From Verrucomicrobiota bacterium (GTDB lineage Bacteria; Verrucomicrobiota; Verrucomicrobiia; Verrucomicrobiales; DEV007): a stretch of 6,889 nt of DNA. The translations under genes and the position numbers were made by a program. This document shows positions 1 through 5,212 of the stretch, in pieces. The stretch's first letter is position 1. The number at the start of each line of letters is the position of its first letter. The stretch spans positions 6,046 through 12,934 of the forward strand of contig JAHDCN010000051.1 of the NCBI GenBank assembly GCA_020629815.1, written 5' to 3'. The notes below the pieces were generated by a model. It was not told the origin of the DNA. It saw only the letters and a program-made list of their open reading frames with translations, and ran no database searches.

Positions 1-404
1 TGAAATTCCTTCGCGGCCTCAACCATGTCCGAATCCGTGAACCCAGTCACATCGTTGATGATGTGTGCTCCAGCTTTGAGCGCTGCGCGAGCGACATCGG
101 GCTTCGAGGTGTCGATGGAAATGCAGGCGTCTGACAGTTCAATGCGAAGAGCCTCGATGACAGGAAGAATTCTTGCCGTTTCCTCTGCTACAGAAATATC
201 ATCGGCACCCGGACGCGTCGATTCACCGCCTACATCGATGATGCGGGCACCTTCTTCGCACATCTTTTTTGCCTGAGAAACAGCCAGGTCAACGCCGTGG
301 AATTTCCCCCCGTCGGAAAACGAATCCGGCGTAACGTTGAGGATGCCCATGATTTCTCCTTGAGAAGAGAGATCAAAAACCCGGTCACGGCAGCGCCAAA
401 TCAT
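1..404 (-). CDS. folP: Dihydropteroate synthase, N-terminal part (cut by window edge)
   Basis: This enzyme joins 6-hydroxymethyl-dihydropterin pyrophosphate to p-aminobenzoate to make dihydropteroate, a cytoplasmic step of folate synthesis and the target of sulfonamides. The visible 134 residues contain the family signatures in order: MGILNVTPDSFSDGG (residues 19-33, metal/diphosphate-binding Asn and first loop), DVGGESTRPGA (57-67, second loop), SIDTSKPDV (96-104) and INDVTG (116-121). The rest of the TIM barrel lies beyond base 1, so the gene is partial because of the window and is not broken. I chose the ATG at 404 because the 18 residues before MGILN (including FDLSSQG) match the short beta-hairpin extension seen in E. 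coli FolP (LDLSHPH). No Shine-Dalgarno is visible before 404, whereas an in-frame ATG at 350 is preceded by AAGGAG, so the start is less certain than the identity. It diverges from trxB. Confidence 0.95.
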   Translation of the reverse strand, partial: MIWRCRDRVFDLSSQGEIMGILNVTPDSFSDGGKFHGVDLAVSQAKKMCEEGARIIDVGGESTRPGADDISVAEETARILPVIEALRIELSDACISIDTSKPDVARAALKAGAHIINDVTGFTDSDMVEAAKEF

Positions 405-427
405 ACCAAAGGATAGCGCTGTTTTCC

Positions 428-480
428 GGAAATTCCCCCCTTTTGCATTTGCTTCGCGGGAAATCCCCTTTCACATTCGC
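428..480. repeat. Two imperfect direct repeats in the folP/trxB divergent promoter region
   Basis: Unit 1 (428-452) and unit 2 (459-480) share GGAAAT, then a C-run, CTTT, CATT and a final GC, with small gaps and substitutions. Their starts are 31 bp apart, close to three turns of B-DNA, so a bound protein would meet both copies on the same face. They end 5 bp before the trxB ATG. An operator role is inferred from position and spacing only; simple low-complexity drift is possible. Confidence 0.4.
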
Positions 481-484
481 GTCC

Positions 485-1420
485 ATGGAAAATGTTATCA
501 TCATCGGAACCGGTTGTGCCGGATGGACCGCAGCCATTTACACGGCTCGAGCGAATCTGGAGCCGCTGGTGATCTCGGGAGAGCAACCGGGTGGTCAATT
601 GACTACGACAACAGACGTAGAGAATTTTCCCGGTTTTCCCGAAGGGATTATGGGCCCGGATCTGATGATGCAAATGCAGCAGCAGTCGGAGAAATTCGGC
701 ACACGGGTGGAATACGATATGGTGAGTGAGGTGAAAAAGTGTGAGGACGGAACGTTTTCCCTCAAGACAACAGGAGGAAAAGACTATCAGGCAAAAACCG
801 TGATTATTGCGACCGGAGCGAGTCCACGCCATCTCGGGTTGCCGAATGAGAAAGAGCTGATCGGTAAGGGACTGACTTCCTGTGCCACCTGCGATGGAGC
901 GTTCTTTCCCGACGTTCCGGTTTGTGTCATCGGTGGCGGCGACTCAGCTTGTGAAGAGGCGACCTTTCTGACCCGCTTTGCCAGCAAGGTCTATTTGATT
1001 CACCGACGGGATGAACTTCGGGCATCGAAGATTATGGCTGACCGCGCTCTGGCGAATGAAAAGGTTGAGCCTGTTTGGAATTCACAGGTAACCGAATACC
1101 TCACTGATGACGAGGGCAACATGCGCGCTGTGAAACTGGAAAATACCGAAACCGGCGAAGAATCTGAGCTCGATGTGAAGTGCGTATTTGTCGCGATCGG
1201 CCACATTCCCAACACCAGCTTTCTGGAAAGTTCCGGCATCGATCTGGATGAAAACGGATACATTTTGCAGGACGGTCACTCTACCGTTTCCAACATCGAA
1301 GGTTTGTACTCCGCTGGTGATGTAGCCGACCATGTGTATCGCCAGGCGATTACCGCAGCGGGCAATGGCTGTCAGGCGGCTCTCGATGCCGAGCGTTACC
1401 TGACCGATTTGGAGGGCTGA
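485..1420 (+). CDS. trxB: Thioredoxin reductase (NADPH), low-molecular-weight bacterial type
   Basis: This cytoplasmic FAD enzyme passes electrons from NADPH to thioredoxin, feeding ribonucleotide reductase, peroxidases and protein disulfide repair. The 311 residues are near the usual length (about 310-320). Domains in order: FAD-binding GTGCAG (8-13) with TAAIYTARANL (15-25) and GEQPGGQLTTT (32-42); ATGASPR (109-115); the redox-active CATC pair (Cys133, Cys136, followed by Asp137); NADPH-binding GGGDSACEEA (150-159) and HRRDELRAS (173-181), whose arginines suit the NADP 2'-phosphate; then AGDVAD (277-282) and YRQAITAAGNGCQAAL (285-300), which close the FAD site. The ATG at 485 begins directly at the Rossmann strand as in homologues; the open frame continues to 443 but adds only a non-homologous basic stretch. 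No clear Shine-Dalgarno is visible. One oddity is Cys11 where most family members have Pro in GxGPAG. Confidence 0.96.
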   Translation: MENVIIIGTGCAGWTAAIYTARANLEPLVISGEQPGGQLTTTTDVENFPGFPEGIMGPDLMMQMQQQSEKFGTRVEYDMVSEVKKCEDGTFSLKTTGGKDYQAKTVIIATGASPRHLGLPNEKELIGKGLTSCATCDGAFFPDVPVCVIGGGDSACEEATFLTRFASKVYLIHRRDELRASKIMADRALANEKVEPVWNSQVTEYLTDDEGNMRAVKLENTETGEESELDVKCVFVAIGHIPNTSFLESSGIDLDENGYILQDGHSTVSNIEGLYSAGDVADHVYRQAITAAGNGCQAALDAERYLTDLEG

Positions 1421-1456
1421 GAAAACCTTGCGACACCGAGCGCGGGAGGTTACACT

Positions 1457-1473
1457 ACCGGCCCCTCCGGTTT
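1457..1473 (+). terminator. Weak stem-loop after trxB
   Basis: ACCGG (1457-1461) and CCGGT (1467-1471) can form a five-pair stem with a CCCCT loop, ending in only three T residues. GGAGG (1445-1449) could alternatively pair with CCTCC (1464-1468), so two exclusive folds exist in the 73-bp gap before the next gene. It could attenuate or end trxB transcription, but the short U-tract makes it a weak candidate. Confidence 0.22.
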
Positions 1474-1493
1474 GCGAATTTCAGGTTGGCAAT

Positions 1494-2423
1494 ATGAAGA
1501 CAGTGGTAGTGACGATTGGTGTTCTTTCTGTGTTGAGTGTTTCCCACGCTCAGTTTCATCAGAAAAAAGGAAATGGCTCTGCCAGCATCAATAAAGCGGC
1601 GGTTCAATCTGCCAATCAGATGGGCAGGGGTACCGGAGTGAATGGCGGCGGTCCTCAGAGTGGTCAGCGATTTGGTAACCTTGGTCAAAATCCGTTTTCT
1701 ACGATGTACATGACCACCGAGCAGCGGCAGCGCTTCTCGATGTACAATGCCAACCTCGGCCAACAGAAAGAGGGCAATGTCGATTTGTGGTATCGGGCGA
1801 TTCACCATGAGGATAACACTTTTACGGAAACGCTTTCTAACGTGGGAGACAAAACCGTCGAGCAGCAAACCAAGAGCAAAAACGGTGTGCTGCTGTTGAA
1901 GCGGATTGTTTCGCTGGGTGAATACGATCAACCAAAGGAAGTGCTGATCTATGACGGTCGCGACCGGTTGAAGTATCGCGGTGTGATGCTTTATGACAAC
2001 CGCGGCCGGTTTCGCGAAGAGCACCTCTTTGATACCGACGAGAAACTGCTGCGTCGAAAGGTGCAGGAATATGATGAAAAGGGAAACCGACTGCCCCAGC
2101 GGATGTGGGATTACGCAGAGAATATTCCTTCCGATTTGCGTTTGGTGATTACCGAAACATCCGAGGAGCTGGCGCTTCGGAAAGATGAAGAGGAAAAATC
2201 CAAGAAGAAACTTGGTGGCGGAAAGCTGAATTTGTTCGGCGGAAAGAAACAAGCAGCGGCGCCCACGCAAGCGCAGCAGCGGACGGTTGCCCGCCCGGCG
2301 GCACCAGCTTTCGCAGCCCCACCATCCGCTCCTCAGGCTCAGCCTGTAAAAGAAGCAGCGGCTCCTCAACCGGTTCGCAAGGGGCTGAAACTGCCGAGAC
2401 TCTTCGGTGGCAACAAGAAGTAG
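1494..2423 (+). CDS. Predicted exported protein with YD-like repeats and duplicated LFGG motif; function unknown
   Basis: I do not recognise a named family. The 309-residue product starts with a likely Sec signal peptide: MKTVV, a hydrophobic core to about residue 16, and SHA (17-19) before Gln20. A Gly/Asn/Gln-rich segment (about 26-68) follows, then a probable folded domain (about 72-215). Within it aromatic-Asp pairs recur at 144, 153, 167, 179 and 193 in short strand-like units (YDGRDRLKY, YDNRGRFRE, FDTDEKLLR, YDEKGNRL), resembling YD/Rhs-type beta-hairpin repeats, though far fewer. The C-terminal part is a charged helix (224-240), then KLNLFGGKK (244-252), a Pro/Ala/Gln-rich linker (about 254-294), and a second copy, KLPRLFGGNKK (299-309), at the very end. 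The start at 1494 is chosen because the signal peptide begins there; the frame continues to 1428 but gives a signal-less leader. TCAGGTTG lies 5 bp before the ATG. A cell-envelope role is inferred from the signal peptide. Confidence 0.8.
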   Translation: MKTVVVTIGVLSVLSVSHAQFHQKKGNGSASINKAAVQSANQMGRGTGVNGGGPQSGQRFGNLGQNPFSTMYMTTEQRQRFSMYNANLGQQKEGNVDLWYRAIHHEDNTFTETLSNVGDKTVEQQTKSKNGVLLLKRIVSLGEYDQPKEVLIYDGRDRLKYRGVMLYDNRGRFREEHLFDTDEKLLRRKVQEYDEKGNRLPQRMWDYAENIPSDLRLVITETSEELALRKDEEEKSKKKLGGGKLNLFGGKKQAAAPTQAQQRTVARPAAPAFAAPPSAPQAQPVKEAAAPQPVRKGLKLPRLFGGNKK

Positions 2424-2432
2424 AGCGCAGAG

Positions 2433-2446
2433 ATCAGGTTGATGAA
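2433..2446 (+). promoter_or_regulatory. Start context with AGG three bases before ATG
   Basis: The 14-base string ATCAGGTTGATGAA spans the start of the gene at 2442 and recurs exactly at 5199-5212 around the sulfatase start. AGGT can pair with the 5' side of the anti-Shine-Dalgarno, but the spacer after AGG is only three bases, shorter than usual. It decides for ATG 2442 over the preceding TTG at 2439. Confidence 0.45.
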
Positions 2447-2690
2447 AAACCTTCGGCCTGAGTTGTTAATGCTGCTCCTCCTTCTCGGAGCGGCAGCAGT
2501 GTCCGGTTGGCTCTACGGCATTCACTGGAAACGGATTGCTTCCGGAGCTGCCTTTAGCAAAAGCGAAAAGCTGATTATCCAACTGCAGGATCAGATCGAT
2601 GTGCTCACGGAGCAAAACGGTGAGCTCACCAAAAGAGTGACCGAATTGACCACCAAAAAGGAAGGCGACGCGACACAGGAAGAAGAGTGA
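2442..2690 (+). CDS. Small membrane-anchored coiled-coil protein, function unknown
   Basis: The 82-residue product has one hydrophobic segment (about 8-27, MLLLLLGAAAVSGWLYG) and then a long soluble helix. From 45 to 69 hydrophobic residues follow a strict 3-4 pattern: Ile45, Leu48, Ile52, Leu55, Asn59, Leu62, Val66, Leu69. Placing Asn59 at an 'a' position resembles the buried Asn of parallel dimers such as GCN4, so a parallel homodimer is a reasonable inference. The C-terminus is acidic. The general plan (one helix in the membrane, then a coiled coil) is shared with FtsB/FtsL-type division proteins and many others, but no specific family signature is visible, so no function is assigned. It lies 18 bp after the exported-protein gene and is probably cotranscribed. 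The ATG at 2442 is preferred to the adjacent TTG at 2439. Its stop is only 7 bp from the stop of the convergent gene. Confidence 0.8.
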   Translation: MKNLRPELLMLLLLLGAAAVSGWLYGIHWKRIASGAAFSKSEKLIIQLQDQIDVLTEQNGELTKRVTELTTKKEGDATQEEE

Positions 2691-2697
2691 GGAAACA

Positions 2698-2979
2698 TTA
2701 GCCTTGCGACTGTCGCACCTTCTCTTTGGCTTCTTCGCGTTGGGCTTCCAGTTTGGAAATCTCGCGCTGCTTTTGGGTCTCCAGCTCGGCCAGTTCTTCG
2801 AAATTTCCGGAGGCCGTTGCCTTGGCAATCAAGTCGGTAAGAAATACCTCTTTCTCCGCGATCTTTGCCTGGAACTTCTCATCGACGGCCGCGAGCTCAG
2901 CTCGTTGCTCATCGGTCAATTTCACTGCAGGAGCGGAGTCCTCCAGTTTTTCCATGGCGAGTTCGTAAGCGCTTTTCAT
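2698..2979 (-). CDS. Conserved-looking small helical protein, second gene of a two-gene operon; function unknown
   Basis: The 93-residue protein is almost entirely helical by composition and rich in Glu, Lys, Ala and Gln. A short amphipathic N-terminal helix (about 2-14, SAYELAMEKLED) is followed after KLTDEQ (20-25) by a helix to about 56, a turn at ATASGN (54-59), and a second charged helix (60-91), suggesting a helical hairpin or oligomerising coiled coil. There is no signal peptide or membrane segment, so it should be cytoplasmic. The start is well supported: GAGGAG lies 7 bases upstream (plus-strand 2987-2992), embedded in the last codons of the preceding gene, and the gap between the two genes is 4 bp, implying translational coupling. 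I know of no function; it resembles uncharacterised small proteins I associate with Verrucomicrobiota, which is recollection and not a search result. Confidence 0.82.
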   Translation of the reverse strand: MKSAYELAMEKLEDSAPAVKLTDEQRAELAAVDEKFQAKIAEKEVFLTDLIAKATASGNFEELAELETQKQREISKLEAQREEAKEKVRQSQG

Positions 2980-2983
2980 CGGA

Positions 2984-3571
2984 TTACTCCTCTTCGTCGG
3001 CAGCTTCCTCTTTTGGCGACTCCTCAGCAGGTGCCTTCTCGGGAGTGGGCTCTTCGGCTGCAACTTCCTCTTCTTCTCCAAACCGCAGTTCGGGCGTTTC
3101 ACTGATTAATTTATCGAGAGAGTCCCATCCTTCGGGGCGCTGACCTTGAAAAATGTGCAGGTAAGCTGCGACGATTTCGGAGTCATTCTGATCGAGAAGT
3201 TTGGTGACCGTCGACTTAAGTTTCTTCGCGTCGAGCTTTTCCGGCAGGTCGTCAGCAGCGCCTTCGCCATCATGCTCAATACCCATGCCATCGAGAAATT
3301 CGATCAACATCGGCTGATGTGCTTTCATCAGCCAGATCTGAATCACCTGCTCAGCAACCTCCGCCGAGCCGCGCAGCTTAATGTTTTTTGCCAGCCAACT
3401 GATTTGCTGAGCGGCCGGTTTGCGCTGAACAAAGACAGGGCGCAACTTTCGGTTGGAAGCCAGCGAGGCCAACGATGCTGTGTAGAGCTCGCGTTGTTCG
3501 TCGCGCAGGTACTGGAAGACGGAATTCACAGTCTCCGGCTTCATTTCCTGAAAAATTTCGTAGGCTTTCAT
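2984..3571 (-). CDS. Uncharacterised protein with acidic C-terminal tail, first gene of a two-gene operon
   Basis: The 195-residue product has no signal peptide or membrane span and is predicted cytoplasmic. Residues 1-158 look like a compact all-helical domain: helix about 4-23 (EIFQEMKPETVNSVFQYL), helix about 25-38, a basic stretch (RKLRPVFVQRKP, 41-52), then helices at about 54-63, 69-84, 86-95, 117-127, 131-141 and 148-157. Residues 166-195 are a disordered tail of Glu with Pro, Ala and Lys, ending ADEEE. The basic patch near 41-52 with an acidic tail could allow intramolecular masking or nucleic-acid/protein contacts, but this is conjecture. The ATG at 3571 is chosen because the frame upstream, open to 3727, reads low-quality Pro/Ser-rich sequence and would overlap the divergent gene. 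No Shine-Dalgarno is evident before it (TCTACAATA). Translation probably couples to the 93-residue gene 4 bp downstream. Confidence 0.8.
   Translation of the reverse strand: MKAYEIFQEMKPETVNSVFQYLRDEQRELYTASLASLASNRKLRPVFVQRKPAAQQISWLAKNIKLRGSAEVAEQVIQIWLMKAHQPMLIEFLDGMGIEHDGEGAADDLPEKLDAKKLKSTVTKLLDQNDSEIVAAYLHIFQGQRPEGWDSLDKLISETPELRFGEEEEVAAEEPTPEKAPAEESPKEEAADEEE
2987..2992 (-). promoter_or_regulatory. Ribosome binding site of the 93-residue gene
   Basis: GAGGAG on the minus strand, seven bases from the ATG at 2979. It forms the final Glu codons of the upstream gene, so the acidic tail of one protein also encodes the ribosome site of the next. Confidence 0.7.
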
Positions 3572-3686
3572 TATTGTAGAAAAACTGAGGAATTGTGGCA
3601 CCGAATCACCGCTCTGCAATGGATTCTTGGATGTCCTGGCGCTAGAAAAATCTCGCGCAAACCACAGAGCCAACGTAAACTGAGGC

Positions 3687-4160
3687 ATGAGTTTGAATCC
3701 CGGCGGCCGCCCTGGCGGCGAAATCAAGTTTCTGATTGGCCTTTTGCTCGCAGGAGTGGGCCTTTGGTTGTTTTTTGATTCCGTCCGAATCAGTTCAGGT
3801 CATTCCGGATTTTTCTCAGGCATGATGGGTCGCGGCCGCGGAGGCGGTGGTGGTGGCGGCGGAATGCGGGAGACGACTTCCATGGGTATCGTCCTGGTTC
3901 CGCTGTTTATCGGAGTGGTCGCCTTGTTTTTCGATGTGAAAAAGACCTGGGCCTGGGTGGTTACCTGGATCGGGTTGGCCATTTTCGCGATTGAGATTGT
4001 CAGTCGATTCCGACCTGTCTTTGAAGTAAAAGCCAGCCATGCGATTTTGATGCTGGTGATGGTTGCAGGTGGATTTGGGCTCATGCTGCGCGGCTATATC
4101 GAGGACCGGCGCAACAATCGGGACGACGACATAGATCGGCGAAATAGTCAGGGCCAATAG
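3687..4160 (+). CDS. Small multi-pass membrane protein with Gly-rich loop, function unknown
   Basis: The 157-residue product has about four hydrophobic segments: 13-31 (IKFLIGLLLAGVGLWLFF), 66-82 (MGIVLVPLFIGVVALFF), 88-106 (WAWVVTWIGLAIFAIEIV) and 118-135 (SHAILMLVMVAGGFGLML). Between the first two is a Gly-rich loop, GMMGRGRGGGGGGGGM (45-60), with eight consecutive glycines. The C-terminal tail (138-157) is highly charged (EDRRNNRDDDIDRR) and probably cytoplasmic. I do not recognise a family and see no catalytic motif. The start at 3687 follows TGAGG with only one intervening base; it also lies directly before the first membrane helix, which supports it. The gene is divergent from the acidic-tail gene across 115 bp and precedes the transporter gene by 39 bp, so it may head a plus-strand operon. 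Confidence 0.78.
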   Translation: MSLNPGGRPGGEIKFLIGLLLAGVGLWLFFDSVRISSGHSGFFSGMMGRGRGGGGGGGGMRETTSMGIVLVPLFIGVVALFFDVKKTWAWVVTWIGLAIFAIEIVSRFRPVFEVKASHAILMLVMVAGGFGLMLRGYIEDRRNNRDDDIDRRNSQGQ

Positions 4161-4190
4161 CGGCTCGCATTCCGGCGCGCGAAAGTCTTC

Positions 4191-4196
4191 GGGAGG
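4191..4196 (+). promoter_or_regulatory. Ribosome binding site of the AEC transporter gene
   Basis: GGGAGG, a strong anti-Shine-Dalgarno match, but only three bases (CCT) before the ATG at 4200. It supports that start and adds to the short-spacing pattern seen at 2442 and 5208. Confidence 0.6.
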
Positions 4197-4199
4197 CCT

Positions 4200-5144
4200 A
4201 TGCCGTCCTACGTCACGATATTGTCTGCGACGATCCCGGTTTTTCTGGTGATCGCTGTCGGCTTTTTTCTTCACCGGCGCGGAATTCTTAATGAGCAGAT
4301 CGAACTAGGCGTCATGAAGATGGGGCTCAATTGCCTCATACCCTGCTTTATTCTGACGCTCATTCCCGGTAACCCGGCACTAAAGACTCTGTCTTCGGCG
4401 GCCTGGGCGGCCGGCCTCGGATTTGGCCTGATCGTGATTGGCTACTTTGTCGCCTGGGGATTTGGTTTAGTTTCCGGAATCAAAAAAGGCGAGGGTGTTC
4501 GCACCTTCGCGGTTACCGCAGGTATTCAGAATTACGGTTATCTTCCGCTGCCAATTGTGCTGGAACTGTTTCCGGATAACAAAGGTCCCTCCGGTCTGAT
4601 TTTTGTTCACGGGCTCGGAGTCGAGCTCGCCATGTGGACCGTTGGTCTGGCGATACTGGTAGGCAAAGCAAACTGGAGGTCGGCGATCAATGGTCCGTTT
4701 CTCGCCGTCGTGGCTGCGCTGATTTTGAATTACACCGGCGCGTATCTCTACATCCCGGAGGTGATCACGACCACCATGGAAATGATCGGTCGCTGTGCCA
4801 TCCCGATGGCGATCCTGATGATTGGTGCCACCATGGCCCGGTTCTTCCAAAAAGATGTGTTTCATGATGCGGTGCGAATCTTTCTGGCCAGCTCGATTGT
4901 TCGCCTGCTGATTCTTGCCTGCGTCATTCTGGCTGCTGCGAAATACCTGCCCATTTCCGACGACCTGCGTCGCGTGCTGGTGATTCAGGCTGCGATGCCG
5001 ACCGCGATTTTTCCGATCATGTTGGCGCGAATGTTTGGAGGGCGAACCCAGATCGCCATCCAGGTAGTGGTTGGGACCTCACTGGTGAGCTTGATCAGTT
5101 CTCCACTGGTGATTGCTCTCGGGTTTCGCTGGGTCGGAGTGTGA
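4200..5144 (+). CDS. AEC-family transporter (auxin efflux carrier / malonate-type permease)
   Basis: A 314-residue inner-membrane protein, the usual length for bacterial members of the AEC family (TC 2.A.69), which carry small organic anions such as malate or malonate and in plants auxin. About ten hydrophobic segments are visible, roughly at 8-26, 42-55, 68-90, 104-122, 132-154, 165-185, 194-213, 226-248, 257-277 and 285-309. Family hallmarks are the two crossover helices: GIQNYGYLPLPIV (108-120), matching the NxGxxxxP motif of the first repeat, and AAMPTAIFPIMLARMFG (264-280), matching the Pro-broken helix of the second. HRRGILNE (25-32) matches the conserved N-terminal loop. The start is supported by GGGAGG just upstream. 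Substrate cannot be told from sequence. It lies 63 bp before the sulfatase gene, so shared transcription is possible, but a functional link is only positional. Confidence 0.9.
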   Translation: MPSYVTILSATIPVFLVIAVGFFLHRRGILNEQIELGVMKMGLNCLIPCFILTLIPGNPALKTLSSAAWAAGLGFGLIVIGYFVAWGFGLVSGIKKGEGVRTFAVTAGIQNYGYLPLPIVLELFPDNKGPSGLIFVHGLGVELAMWTVGLAILVGKANWRSAINGPFLAVVAALILNYTGAYLYIPEVITTTMEMIGRCAIPMAILMIGATMARFFQKDVFHDAVRIFLASSIVRLLILACVILAAAKYLPISDDLRRVLVIQAAMPTAIFPIMLARMFGGRTQIAIQVVVGTSLVSLISSPLVIALGFRWVGV

Positions 5145-5198
5145 CCTGCCCGAACGCGGGGAAAAATTGTATCGCCCGAGGGGAGTTGGCTTCCTACC

Positions 5199-5212
5199 AT
5201 CAGGTTGATGAA
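5199..5212 (+). promoter_or_regulatory. Start context of the sulfatase, identical to that at 2433-2446
   Basis: ATCAGGTTGATGAA spans the ATG at 5208, with AGG three bases before it. A TTG at 5205 is in frame but would place only one extra residue before the signal peptide, so the ATG is the better start. Confidence 0.45.

Noticed and set aside
25..276. Plus-strand open frame within folP
   Set aside because: The minus strand encodes unmistakable dihydropteroate synthase motifs over the same bases.
443..484. N-terminal extension of trxB by 14 residues
   Set aside because: The extension is not homologous to the family, and the Rossmann strand starts directly at the ATG at 485.
1428..1493. N-terminal extension of the exported protein by 22 residues
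   Set aside because: It would bury the signal peptide behind a basic, Pro-containing leader; the ATG at 1494 gives a standard signal peptide.
1455..2369. Open frame of 304 codons on the minus strand opposite the exported-protein gene
   Set aside because: It is the antisense of a gene with a clear signal peptide and repeat structure. The translation is Arg/His/Leu-rich without domains, and no ribosome site is visible.
3572..3727. N-terminal extension of the acidic-tail gene by 52 residues
   Set aside because: The extra sequence is Pro/Ser-rich, overlaps the divergent gene's start and lacks the helical character of the rest.
3146..3778. Plus-strand open frame of 210 codons across the acidic-tail gene and the divergent promoter region
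   Set aside because: It overlaps two better-supported genes and has no recognisable domain.
5149..5160. CCCG-AACG-CGGG hairpin between the transporter and sulfatase genes
   Set aside because: It has only four base pairs and no T-run, too weak to call a terminator.
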